Part shown: positions 45,160 through 55,950 of the stretch, in pieces
Numbering within the stretch: position 1 is the stretch's first letter
Layout of the letters: every line of letters begins with the position of its first letter
DNA from: Laburnicola sp. R22_1
Taxonomy: Eukaryota > Ascomycota > Dothideomycetes > Pleosporales > Didymosphaeriaceae
Direction of reading: 5' to 3'
Assembly (NCBI GenBank): GCA_014281115.1
Contig: JACONQ010000005.1
Span: forward strand, 1,860,001-1,924,000
Length of the DNA stretch: 64,000 nucleotides
Translations under genes and position numbers: made by a program
Notes under the pieces: model-generated
The model's database searches: none
What the model was told of the DNA's origin: nothing
The model's input: only the letters and a program-made list of their open reading frames with translations

Positions 45160-48100
45160 CTAGTCCTCCTCCTCCCTAAACCCAAGATCAAAATCCTGGC
45201 AAAGTTATTAGCAGCTTTTAGTTTAGTGAACAGGAAGCTTACGTCTTCAGCAAATATATTGAACGGCGCATTGCCTTTATTATCCATAAGCGGAGGCTGC
45301 TGTGGAGCTGGTTGCTGCTGCTGGACGGCTTGAGGTGCTTGCTGTCCATTGGGATCTTGGTCGACTGACTTGTTCGAAGTCTTCACGTACGGTTTATACC
45401 TGCGCCCAAGAGTGAGAAGAACGATTGATTGAGTTTTGGAGGTGATCCCATATGTGGAAGTATAATGTGTAATGGAAGGAGACGACGCGTATTACACTGG
45501 CGGGCCGGGGCATTTCGAACGTACCTCCAAATTCGAGCGCTCTCGTCGCCGGATCCAGTTACAAAATACTCTCCAGTGGGAGAGCAATGCACTCTTATAA
45601 CTTGGAAAGGTAGTTAGTCGACTGCGCTCTTTACGGCTATGATGAACTACTCACCAGCATTGGAATGACCTATGAGGACGCACTGAAGCGCATCGGTATC
45701 TGCGTCCACGATCCTCACGCTGTTGTCTGACGAAGCAGAAAAAATCCATGAGGCATCGGGAGTCGTTGTTACTGAAAAGATAGCACCCTTCGCCATCGTC
45801 AGCGAACGTGTCTACTACAAGCGAGATGGAACATACTTCGTGACCTTCGTAGAATTGGACGGAGGAGTGTCCAAATGATGCGGTCTCCGGTTTTCGCTGC
45901 ACAGTTGGATCAAGTTCCCAAAGCCGCAACGTTCTGTCCATTGCGCCCGAGATGATATGTGAGCTAGACGGAGTGAATTGCAGCGTGTAAATTAGATGAC
46001 GGTGACCAGTAAGATTTGCAGTCATTGAACCCGTGACAACATCCCAGACGTAAACCGAATGATCATCAGAGCCTGCGGCAACAAGACGGCAATCTGGCGA
46101 AATGTCGACAGAATTCATGCCATCCTGGAGAATGAAATGATGGAAGTTATTTGGTGTGCCGTAATGGAGAAACATATCTGTCCTATCGCTCGTGGAAGTC
46201 CAGAGTTTGACCGTGCAATTATCTGATGCCGTGGCGATGAACTCTCCGTTCTTGGCAATGTCTAAGCCCCAGATTTCCTTTTCGTGAGCTATCCATTTGT
46301 TACACAGCTTACCACTGAAGTCGCAGATCTATTCATGTTGATAAGTACAAGAAAGCTTATTCAAAGAGCAGTGACATACCCGTATGATCTTATTATGTGC
46401 ACTGATAATTTTATTGGAATCAGGATGGAAGCGGATTTCTGACACAGAGCTAAGTTCGCTGTCGTCGTCGTCAATGCGACACTCTTGTATCTTGGTGTCA
46501 GTAGCCACGTTGTAAATTGTCACCGCTTGCTCGGAGCCTGTAGCAAGGTACAAGCCACAAAAGCTGATCCTGACGCACCAAACAATTGATGTGTAAGGTA
46601 GCGTATGTACTGCCTCAATATCCAAGACACGAGGTTGGTGAGGTTTAAAAAAGGCAAACTAATCTTCTCCTTGGCGCACGTAATTTGGTGAGACTTTGTC
46701 CAGGTACTTTCCCGCAAGGCTCTCGGCGTCCTCATGTCGTTTATAGCTGAAGATAGGTGGCCAATCATCCTCAAGCTGCAATCTGGTTTGCTTTCGTATG
46801 AAATCCACAGAAGCAGTGGGAGACAAAAGCCGAGCCTTGGACGGTGCCAAACGTCGAGTGTCCTTTGAATGATGGCTGCGAATATGATTACGAAGAGCGC
46901 CTTGATGCTTGAAACCAATGCGATTCCAAGGACACGACGCCGTTCTGCAGTAAATGCGTGTGAAGTGAGTACCTTCGTGTTGTCTCCGAAGTGCTGCCGT
47001 TGCAAACCCATTTGAAGAAGTGCGACAAAATGGATAGCGACACCGGAAGGCAGACTCAGCATATCCCAGCTGGAATTTCACCATTACCTCCTGAGAAACG
47101 CCCGGGATTGTGGCCTGCGAAAGCACGTAGATAATCCAACCCTCAAAGTCGACAGCCAGTCTGCTAAACAATGTACGATCAATCTCTATCGCGAAGTTTT
47201 CCATTGCTACGGTGATAGTCAGCCCAATACCGGGATGGCATCAGTCAAGTTCCTTCAGAACATCTACTTGCCTTTGCCGTCACGCGAGACTTCTTCTTGA
47301 GACGCGAGCCGGAGCTGCAGGGTCTCATAGAGTAGCGCAAAGATTGCTGGGTTTTTAATGAGCTGTAATCGTATATCGAGTGATTTCGAAGTCATGGACG
47401 TGGCGACCGCATTGACATCGATTTCGCTATGCTTCTTTGCCTTCCGAATTCGCTCATGCGTTGACCAGAGAGCAAGCAGGGATTTCATCAGCATGGAGTC
47501 CGAAGACATGTCGCCTCCGCTTGCTGCATACGAAAGAACATGATGTTGCCAGAACTCCAAGCAATACATCATCAAACCGTAGACACCATGGACAATCGAG
47601 ATAGTCCGGCTATGAGCGGCGACGTCTGGGTGCAGCAGATCGAGGCCTCGAGAGAGCGTCGCGACACAGGTCAATGATATCATATAGTGAGCATCCATGG
47701 ATCTAGCAATAGAGCTTGCTTCGGATTGTAGATATTTGCGAGATGTTAGGCTCAGCTATGCGGTCGGCACGACCGGCACTTACTCCTGGACAGAAAAGTG
47801 AACGAAGCTGACAGTTCCGTCGGGACGCTGTTCCACCAGCGGCTTGCAAAGTTCGAGGACTTTTGGGATAGGAATGTCCTGAATATCAGGATTTAGCTTC
47901 CCCGAAGCGTGGGCTAACCCATGCAGAAGCTCGTTCAGTTTGATCGGTCTTCGAGCAAAGGCTATCCATCGAAAAATTGCAATAGCTCTGGCGCAACGTG
48001 GGTCATTGCGGGGGCCACAAATTTTGCGCATAATGCGCTCGTAGAGATCTGTCAGATCCGAGGGCAGCAAAGTCACTATCTGACGGAGTTCCTCAGGTGT

Positions 48101-49931
48101 GTAAGCGGATTAGAGAGAGTCCAACACAAGTCGAACCCACAAGAACATGCCTTTTATTGATTAGCGGAATTGGTCATAATTGAGATTGCGCTAGGCCCGA
48201 GAGGATATCTCGAGATCGTGAAGCATCTTACCGTTGGATTTCTCAACAAGCAGTCTTCGTACCTCCGACAAGGTCGAACCATCAGGATTGAGGTCCTGCA
48301 TACTACCGCGATAATCGTCCAGTCTTTTGTCAATGAATGACTGGACCGACTGATCGATGAATATGTGCTCCTCGCTAAGTGAAAGCACCGTTGTTGCCTT
48401 CTTGTTCTGACGCATTATACGTGATATAGTGGGCATGTCTCGACTGGAGATGAAAATTTTACAACTATACGTCGAGTTTTTCCTTGTTGCAAGAGTCAAA
48501 ATATTATCTAGAACGATCTGTTGCTCCTTTGAGTCCCACTCATTGATACTATCGATGACAAGGCGCGAGTTACCAACGATATTCAGCCGTTCTGGTAGTA
48601 GGGATAAGATTGCCTTCTGAGATGCCGCCTGGTACGAGGTGATGTAGTTATCAGAGACGTGAATAGCAGCATACGGGTGTGTCTGGACGATCTGAGCGAC
48701 GAGTGACTGAAACAGATATCCTGACGTGCCTGTAGTAGCGTCAGAGTAGCTACAAAAGTAGAAGTACACGTCTGAAGAAGATTCTTCTAGGTGATGGATA
48801 AGATTTGCACTGAGTACGCTTTTACCTGTAAGTGTTATTGGGGACTCTATCAAGTGTTGTCTTTGGCTCACCTGCGCTAGGCTTTCCGTGTAGCCACACA
48901 ACTGAACAGGGGTTTTGATCTTGTAGCCACGGCTCGACCTTTGGATGCTTGAATAACTAGCCGCATACTCCTGGGGAACAATCTTGTGTTAGGTTATCTA
49001 GCTTGTTATCCACAATGTGACTAGCGAAGCCGAGCCACGAAAGGGTAGTGGTTAATTTGGCCTTTCTCCACTCCTGTTCTTGCTTCTTGAACCTTTCTGC
49101 GTCTACTTTCTGATGCCTTGAGGACGCAGCAATGTCGACAGCGATAGCTTCTTTGTCAACAAGATCCCTATGATAGGCTAGATCAGCTAAGATAGATTTG
49201 AACTGACTGTTAAAGTTGTCCCACATTGAGCTAAAGAATAATTTCCAGCCTATCCAAAGATAATTAGGAACACTATTTGATGTTTGCCACGACGTACCTA
49301 CCCCTTCTACGAATGAACTTGTAGGCTTGGTGGTGGAATTCCAGGACATCGGCATATATGAGTGCGACAACGGCTTGGAAGTTGTGATTATCTTTTAGGG
49401 CTGCACTTAGCCGATTAAAGCGCGGTAGGGCGTCCGCAATCTTGCTATATGCCTTAATAAGCTTTTCGAAGGCGCTTAAATGTTCTGACGAAATCTTGTT
49501 CTGGCTGTTAGACATGGCGACTGGCTGTAGCTGGCTTTTGCTTGGCCGAGCTTACCTGAAGCATGAGCTTGACGGGGGCCTGATCAGCCGTCAGAATGTT
49601 TGCTCAAATCTCTCGAGATGACACTAACTCAGATCCAGGGAAGATATGGAGTACCGTTGCAAATGACTTCAATCGATTCTGAGTAGTGCTCTAGACCCTT
49701 GAGAAAAGGGTGGAGGCGTCGCATGTTCCGCAGCGATCGTCGGGCAGCAACGTCCTGTTCGATCTGAAGAGCAGCATTTCGAACATCTTCAAGACGGGTG
49801 TCCTGGAATACACGGCGGTCGTCCGGCGTGGCAGTGTTGGCAAAGCGCTCGAAGGCTTGCTCAATGGTGACGCGTGCCTGTGCTGAAACAGTGCCGGGCG
49901 CCTGAGCGCGGGGCGGCCCCACCAGGGGCAT
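45160..49931 (-). pseudogene. decayed NLR: fungal N-domain, NACHT, C2H2 and Tup1-like WD40
   Basis: Exons can be traced on the minus strand from ATG 49931 to the stop at 45160. Early exons are 49931-49629, 49579-49556, 49500-49302, 49249-48872, 48825-48232 and 48150 onward; later introns include a GC-AG one at 47207-47271. Modules in order: the helical N-domain common in fungal STAND proteins (LEDVRNAALQIEQD, FLKGLEHYSE), a NACHT with Walker A GKPSAGKS and Walker B-like RLVIDSINEWD, the winged-helix part (LNELLHGLA, VHFSVQ), a C2H2-like segment (FRCRYPFC), then a WD40 propeller closely resembling the repressor Tup1/RcoA (QPRVLDIEAVHTL, GSGDESARIWR) and a Gln/Pro tail ending in EEED. Four in-frame stops break it: TGA 49629-49631, TAG 48957-48959, TAA 48110-48112 and TAG 46659-46661. 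Three replace a conserved Trp. Frames are otherwise intact. Confidence 0.8.
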
Positions 49932-50220
49932 GTCGGTAGCGAAGGAACTCGCGGTCCAGCAACTCACCACGCGCGCGACGTCGTGGCCGTTCAAACTGTA
50001 CAAAGTGGAGAGAGTAATGGTGGGTGGATTGAGTTGATCGTGAGGAAAAGGAGCGGGTGCCAACTGGAAATAATTTTCTATGGTTCGAAGAATATGGCCG
50101 ATGCATTCGGTTTGTTCATGGAAGAATGTGGTTATTACCTTCAGGACCCTTGCGATTGCGTATCGCAACGTTCCATACCTCAATCCCCAACGGCTGTCCA
50201 GTCGGTTTGGTGATCCGCCA

Positions 50221-52259
50221 ATGACTTACGATATACAACAGCCGAGACCGGTGACAGTCGAGACGTTAAACAAAGCTGAAATTGATGTGTTGGCCAATTT
50301 CCAGACTTCTGAACAGTTGGCATTGGCCGTGACTCCTTCTGCGCTTGTCACTAAGCTGAATTTGTAGGTCCAACCATGCAACTAGAACATTATATTGACT
50401 AAGCATGTCAGACACCAACAGCAGGCATTGTCATTCTTCCGGAGACGCGAGCTGGGCCTTGGAAAGTCTGATCTTGAATATGGCGTTTGGCAGGCGCAAA
50501 GTAGTCCCAACCATACAACGGTGTACGTATGTAAACCATACGCTCTACCTAACTCTGACTCTCTAGATTCTCCAACATCGTCACAGACCAGGAACAATCA
50601 TCCAAGCCACCAGTGTGGAGGGGTGGCATCCTCGCTGATGAAATGGGTCTGGGCAAGACTCTTAGGATGATTACTTTGATTGCAAGCGATAAAGATATTC
50701 CCTTTGACAACACGAACACGACTACCAGAATGATATCTATCGTCGGAGCACATTCCACCCTCGTCATCATGCCTCCAAATGGTAAGAATCGACGCTATTG
50801 CAATTCACTGTCCTGACTTTGCCAGTACTTTCTGGCTGGGAAATGCAATTGAAGATATAGGCTGAAGAAGCAACCCTATAATTTGCAGTATGTCTGACCA
50901 TCTCCAGTCACGTTGCTCCCGGACGTTTGACCTGGATGAGGCACCAGGGCAGAAGCCGCGTGAACGCCGCTCGGGGTGCGGATATTCCGGATATCGTCCT
51001 CACGACCTACCAGACAGTGGAATCCGAACACCGTCGTGTAAAAGGAACAAAAGGCGCACTATTCGCCATTCAGTGGAAGCGAATAATCCTCGACGAAGGT
51101 AATCAGCTATCATCGAAGTGATTGAGTCCTACTAATGTATTATAGCACACATTGTTCGCAATTGGAAAACCTCAACGGCCAAAGGAATCGCGTCATTAGC
51201 TGCGACATCACGATTGGCTATCTCTGGTACTCCAATTCAAAATGGCCTATTGGATTTGCTTGGTCTTTTCAAGTTTCTTCAATTCAAACCTTACAATGAT
51301 GCCAGGGTTTTCGACGAAGACATCGCTGGACTGATGAGAAAAAATACCCTAAATGATTCAATCGAGAGACTGAAAAGGCTACTCTCATGCGGTATGATCC
51401 GTCGAACCAAAGCAACAGTTGCCATCCTGCTCCCTCCAAGGTCAGAAAAGACTGCCCGTCTTCGTTTCACGCCACAAGAGAAGGCATATTACGAGTCGAT
51501 CGAACGGCCAGCAATGGAAGTACTTCATAACGAATGGGACGAAGCTCAAGCTTCTGGATCGGTATGGCTGAGTGTGCTGCAGCAAATCCATTCGCTCCGC
51601 TTGGCCTGCAACCTGGGAACCGCCTCTGCTCCCTCACGTCCAGCCCTAGCTTTTTCACGCTCAGCAATGGCGATACCGCATCCCGGATGCTCAGTGCACG
51701 GCTGCTCATGAGCGACGGGACCTGTCAGCATGGCCTAGCCGTGTTTGATCTATCTCAACAATCATTACAACCAGACAATGACTATTCTGGGCTCGCATAT
51801 TACTCAACCTGTTACAGACTATTTTGTGCCAGCTGTGCAACGTTATTCAACTTTATAACACCTAAACCATGCGATTGCGAAGGCGCGAATATCCATTGCA
51901 ACCTTCACCCTGTTCCGCTTCAACAACTTACGCCAGCTTCAACACCACCAGGCAGATCCGTCTCACCCGGCATATATACCGGCACTCCCATGTATATTTC
52001 CGCCAAAGTCCAAGCACTCTTATCGGATCTAATGGCGCATCCGGACGAGAAAAGGTAAGCGACTACCACGACTTCGCTTTACGTTTCACGGCTGAAGCTT
52101 ACTTGCCATTTCAGCATAGTATTTTCTTTCTGGACGTCCAGTCTAGATATGGTCGAAAAGGCGCTTCAGTACAGATTGGTCTCGTCGCAGCACACGAAGA
52201 TAAGGCGCGGGAAAAGAAGATTTAACTCTGCCTTGCTGGAGCCCGGCACAATCGTCTAA
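50221..52259 (+). pseudogene. decayed SNF2-family ATPase (HLTF/RAD5-like fragment)
   Basis: Helicase motifs are clear in order: motif I ILADEMGLGKTL at about 50629, IVLTTYQTV, the DEAH box (DE-A-H split by an intron near 51099-51145), and motif III RLAISGTPIQN near 51205. A later GTCQHGLAVFDLSQQ region and a KSIVFSFWTSSLDM motif IV/V start near 52110 follow. The reading frame is broken by TAG at 50858-50860 and TAA at 50879-50881, inside a stretch whose flanks are still family-like (LSGWEMQLKI, VAPGRL), and by a frame change around 51610-51650. The 3' end after motif IV is lost: motifs V and VI with the arginine finger are missing. The start lies only 290 bases from the NLR start, head to head. 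Confidence 0.75.
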
Positions 52260-52289
52260 TTGGTTGTCTTTGTTGTTGCTATGAAGTTC

Positions 52290-52450
52290 TGGTTTTCTAG
52301 ACCAGACTCCGCGAGTGTTATCGTATGCATGGCTCTTGTCGCGGTTCTCCCAGACGATCTCGAGGACAGTGTTCTCGGTAGAAATGATGCCTGCCTCTTC
52401 GCAGATGTGCTGGACTGCTTCAAGGAATCTACGTGTGCCTTAGGTAAGCG
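52290..52450 (-). pseudogene. unrecognised gene fragment
   Basis: One minus-strand frame gives protein-like sequence (RRFLEAVQHICEEAG, ENTVLEIVWENRDK) but has no start and is bounded by stops. It is probably the remnant of a gene truncated between the SNF2 fragment and a TIR element. Confidence 0.3.
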
Positions 52451-52470
52451 TTCGATCAATTAGGCCTCTA

Positions 52471-52562
52471 CAGTACTAAGAAAAAAGTCTGAGTACAATG
52501 TGTTACCTCAGGATGAGCAATGCTAGGGTCAACTGTACTCAAATTGTAGTCTTGTAGCTGTA
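52471..52562. mobile_element. short TIR element, copy C
   Basis: CAGTACTAAGAAAAAAGTCT leads to TGAGTACAATGTGTTACCTC, then TGTACTCAAA at 52534-52543. It aligns over its whole length with copy B at 44032-44127. Internal bases differ at several C/T positions. Confidence 0.6.
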
Positions 52563-52799
52563 TGTCTAGCAGAGCGAGAAAGCACAATACGAAGGGCGAA
52601 GTATGACGCGAAGAAATTAAGTATTTTACGTATCTAGCTATGTGAAGAACTATATCCTCGATACAAAGTCCTCTGTTGCTCAATAATCATATAGGCATTG
52701 GAGCAGTGGTGATCAGCGGCCTTTGCCAACCTTGCTCGCGACCGAGTAGACGTGCGCACCGCGCAAACCGGCGATGCGACAACGATGTGAATAGTTTGC

Positions 52800-54090
52800 T
52801 CAAATGGATTGGCAACGAAAGCTGCGATAATCCTGCTTGTCTTCGGGCACGTTGACGTCGAGTTGTTGATCACCCGCGGTGCCGATCAGCCAGGCATCTC
52901 CTTCACCGTTCTCCCTCCTGATGTAAAGTAAGCAATTGTGTACTGTGGTATTTCAGATGGAGCAGCTTACTCCGAGATTACACAACTGCAATGAGGACCG
53001 TAATTGAAGTGGACGAGAGGCTGGCCACTGAGCTGATGCAATGTTCCATCCGCGTTCATCGTCTGGTTTTCGCCTCCCCCAAAGTATGCTACGGCGCAGC
53101 GACGCGTAGACTCGGCTTTCGAGTCCTGCCAGTGTTTTTCAAGACGACGATGCGCCATAGTCAGGTTTTCCGACTTCGAAGCATTAACGCCTCTGTTTGT
53201 GTTGTTCGGATCCACATTACTTTGGACGTCAAAGGATGAAATGCATTTGGAAGCAACTAAGCCGCGGTGCGAAGTTTTGCCCTTGGATGGACCCCTCCAG
53301 CCAATCCACCTGTTGGGACAACTCTTATCCCTAGCGATGGTCAGAATGTGCTCCGTTGTAGGTCGGCGCACTCACCAGTAGAAAAAACAGGTACACCCCT
53401 CTGTGATGAAGTAGCCCCCAAGCTCTTCTTTGTTTGGAAACGGGTGGCATTTCTTGTCTTTGTACATCGAATAACCAGTGTTGTCTCTGAAATTGGCGAG
53501 GCCACAATAGTCACCATCACGTTGGATAATAGAGTCAGAGTGAGCGAATGCCGGCAAAGACTTGACCGTTGGGGTCTTGGGACCTGAACGAGGTATGACT
53601 GTATGTTTTGCCAACGCGCTCGATTCGACCAGGGGATCGTCAGCTCCGGCGACGGCGTGCTTGCTGTTCGTATTGGAGGCTTTAAGCAAAAAGCGGCAGC
53701 GATACCCTTTGATCTGCGCAGTGTCGGTGTACCGTCCGCGGGCTGCTTGTGAGCCAAAGAAGCCTTGATCTTCAGTACAAGCCGAGTCACTGCAAAATCT
53801 CAGCATATTCTAGCTTCTCTGGAAGAATGTGGCATTTACCGATAGAAGTCGCAGCCACAGCTATCGCTGACGTTGTACGTCCTGATAGTAGACTCGCTAC
53901 ACAGTATATGGCATTGCTCATCGGCGACGAGAGGGTAAGGTTCGCCGCCCGCTGTTCGCGTGATGTTTCCGCAAAAGGGTGTTGAAGGGTCGGGAAGATG
54001 ATCGCAGTGAGTAGCGGAAGTTAGTGTAGTCGCGACAATACTAGCTAGCAATCCCCACAGGAATAGAGAAGCCGTTCCGAGATGCATCAT
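52800..54090 (-). CDS. secreted Cys-rich protein, four exons (multi-module member)
   Basis: Exons 54090-53840, 53789-53376, 53330-52971 and 52917-52800 (introns 50, 45, 53 nt) give 380 residues with no internal stop. All three introns are in phase 2. The signal peptide starts MMHLGTASLFLWGLLASIV. Exon 1 ends CGCDFYR, exon 2 ends CTCFFYW and exon 3 ends CSCVISE. Exons 2 and 3 then begin with Asp-x-x-Cys, and YRxxRC-type motifs recur (GYRCRF in exon 2, FRCQSI in exon 4). So the exons are modules of one repeated pattern. GEPYP in exon 1 matches GRPYP in the protein at 41655. No enzyme motif is seen. It is intact although both flanks are RIP-like ruins. An effector or surface adhesion role is inference. 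Confidence 0.82.
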
Positions 54091-54438
54091 GGTAAATTTT
54101 TGTGCGAGGTCAATGTGTGTAAAGGACAGAGAAGCGTGGATGTTCAATTGCAGAGTGTCGAGCTGATCGAGAGTGAGAGTGCGTGAGATGTCTTCGGCAG
54201 AAGTCTTGACTGTACAATATTTGTTTGGGTGCTCAGTACCTTCTTTCCAATCCTGCACGAGCGACATCATTTCCACGTGGCCCTCTCTTGAGCAGGCAAG
54301 CGCGAGGCTCGGAACACTATGCCGGTACTTTGAAGCGCTCACAGTCGCTTAAGCATTTAATAAAGAAGCAAAGCATAGAGTATATCATGTTGGCCCATTT
54401 TAGAGATCGTCATTTCGTGTACTTAATCTAAGTACAAT

Positions 54439-54937
54439 CGTTACAACCAACATATTTTTGTTGGTGGAGGGGCCACAAATTTTTATTATTTTTGGGCGAT
54501 ATATAACTCACAAGGCACTGTGTGCTAGGTACTGGGTTATAGTGCCTCCTGTTTTACTCCTCTCTGTGTATGGTGCGGACTCGGCCTTGGTTAGAATCTC
54601 CACACGACGAAGATCTTCAATATAACTCACAAGGAGCTAAACTAAAGTTTAACACAACTATACTTCTATCACATGCAACTCTATCTTATACTTTGCTAGT
54701 AAGGGGAGCCGAAGTCATATTAAAAGGCAGTGTGCGCTGGCATGCCTCCAACAGCTGCATTCGACAACCACCATTCGGATAGCAATATTGCTACTGCTCC
54801 CCTCACCGGCAAAGTATAAGAGTCGCATGTGATGGAAGTATAGTTGTGTTAAACTTTAGTTCGGCTCCTCGTAAGTCACATATCGCCTGAAAAAAAAATT
54901 TGGCCCCTCCACCAACAAAAACATGTTGGTTGTAACG
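54439..54937. mobile_element. 499-bp fold-back element with long inverted arms
   Basis: The ends CGTTACAACCAACAT...GTTGGTGGAGGGGCC and their reverse complement match over about 40 bp with one or two changes. Inward, the arms continue to pair through CTAAACTAAAGTTTAACAC and the ACTATACTTC region, up to a centre at about 54740-54790. The left arm carries an extra insertion of about 100 bp flanked by a duplicated ATATAACTCACAAGG. No target duplication is evident. No protein is encoded. Confidence 0.75.
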
Positions 54938-55191
54938 CTTAGCAACCCATCCAGTTCATCGTAGTAAGTTCTTGATCTAAGTAGACTGTCATACAAGCAA
55001 GATTCTTGCTCAAAATTCTCTTCCACTTAAACCGGCAGTCGCAAACAACCACACAGCCTTGCCCAATGCTTATCAGCGGCTATCTGGCGTTCCTGCTCCT
55101 CAACAACCCCATAGCCCTTCCTAATACTCGCGCGACTAGAGCCTGCCTTTCCAACCGGTGCCCTTCTCAAACGACGCGTTGGTACTACTGT

Positions 55192-55617
55192 CTAGTCAAG
55201 CCTTCCAAGCCGCATTGATCTCGCCCTGGTGTGGTTTGATAGCCTTGGGTGGAGGCAAATAGTCAAAGTGTAGACGGGCTGCACAACCCACTCCATGAGT
55301 ATGCGGGCGAAAACTTGCACGAGCTCCAGGGTCTCTGACAACTTCCGGCGTTCGGTCTGGAGGGAGTCTACAGCTTCTCGTTTCCTTTCTTGCAAATCGA
55401 CTAACTTCTCAAGGACATTCTGCATGTCCAAGTCGCGTTGGTGTTCTTCCTCCAATGCACCGCGTTCGTCTAGCTCCGCGTTTCGCAAATTGTGTTCCCA
55501 GGCAGCGTTTCCCATCAATGAGCTCTCGGTCACAGCGCTGTGTGCGAACTCGAGTAGCTGTTGACAATCGAAGGCGAGAGCACTAGTATTGTTCTGGCCT
55601 GCGTTCCAAAAGCTCAT
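55192..55617 (-). CDS. possible coiled-coil protein beside the retrotransposon
   Basis: A 141-codon frame from the ATG at 55617 (MSFWNAGQ). Residues 45-95 are a charged heptad-like helix (LEKLVDLQERKREAVDSLQ) preceded by a mixed region. The last 30 residues look like read-through. The ATG lies 23 bases from the copia insertion, so any upstream exon or promoter has been separated from it; sequence on the far side of the element may be its 5' part. I do not recognise the family. It may be a non-functional remnant. Confidence 0.35.
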   Translation of the reverse strand: MSFWNAGQNNTSALAFDCQQLLEFAHSAVTESSLMGNAAWEHNLRNAELDERGALEEEHQRDLDMQNVLEKLVDLQERKREAVDSLQTERRKLSETLELVQVFARILMEWVVQPVYTLTICLHPRLSNHTRARSMRLGRLD

Positions 55618-55639
55618 CCCTACCCCTGAAGTTATATAG

Positions 55640-55823
55640 TGTAACGGTAGTGGGTAAGTTTGGAGTTGCTGCCTACAGATCTACTGTTGCCTGTACTAGT
55701 TCATTGCTGCCTACACTTGTTCACTGCTGCCTAGATTGCCTATTAGTATATATCCTAGGTACTACTTATATTCAATACAACAAGTGTTGCCTCAACTTTC
55801 GCCTTTCAGCTACAACCGCTACA
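55640..55823 (+). repeat. 5' LTR of the copia element
   Basis: 184 bp, TG...CA ends, containing three spaced GCTGCCTA words and a TATATATCC-type stretch near 55747-55753 that may include its promoter. It differs from the 3' LTR at five positions, all transitions. Confidence 0.93.
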
Positions 55824-55824
55824 G

Positions 55825-55834
55825 TTATGAGCCC
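55825..55834 (+). other. primer-binding site matching initiator tRNA-Met anticodon arm
   Basis: TTATGAGCCC is the complement of GGGCTCATAA, the anticodon-loop region of eukaryotic initiator tRNA-Met. Priming from a cleaved half-tRNA of this kind is known for copia-type elements. Identity is read from the sequence; use of the primer is inference. Confidence 0.7.
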
Positions 55835-55950
55835 GGATTGCGACGGGGCCTCACTCACCTAAGCAATTACCCTACTAAGGACACCACAGTCTTACTGTAG
55901 GAGCAACCCTGCGAGCACGATGACAACCGAGTTGGATCTAGCCGTCACTT

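Noticed and set aside
46659..46715. A 52-nt intron (GTACCT...GATTAG) that would splice out the TAG at 46659
   Set aside because: It leaves the downstream WD40 in the wrong frame and would remove the conserved Tup1-type linker; a nonsense change of Trp explains the data better.
53341..53790. Alternative minus-strand frame (149 codons) over the secreted gene
   Set aside because: It is a shadow of exon 2 in another frame, without signal peptide or Cys pattern.
54439..54937. hAT-type 8-bp or mariner-type TA target duplication around the fold-back element
   Set aside because: Flanks CTAAGTAC/AAT and CTTAGCAA do not match at any sensible boundary, so the superfamily stays unassigned.
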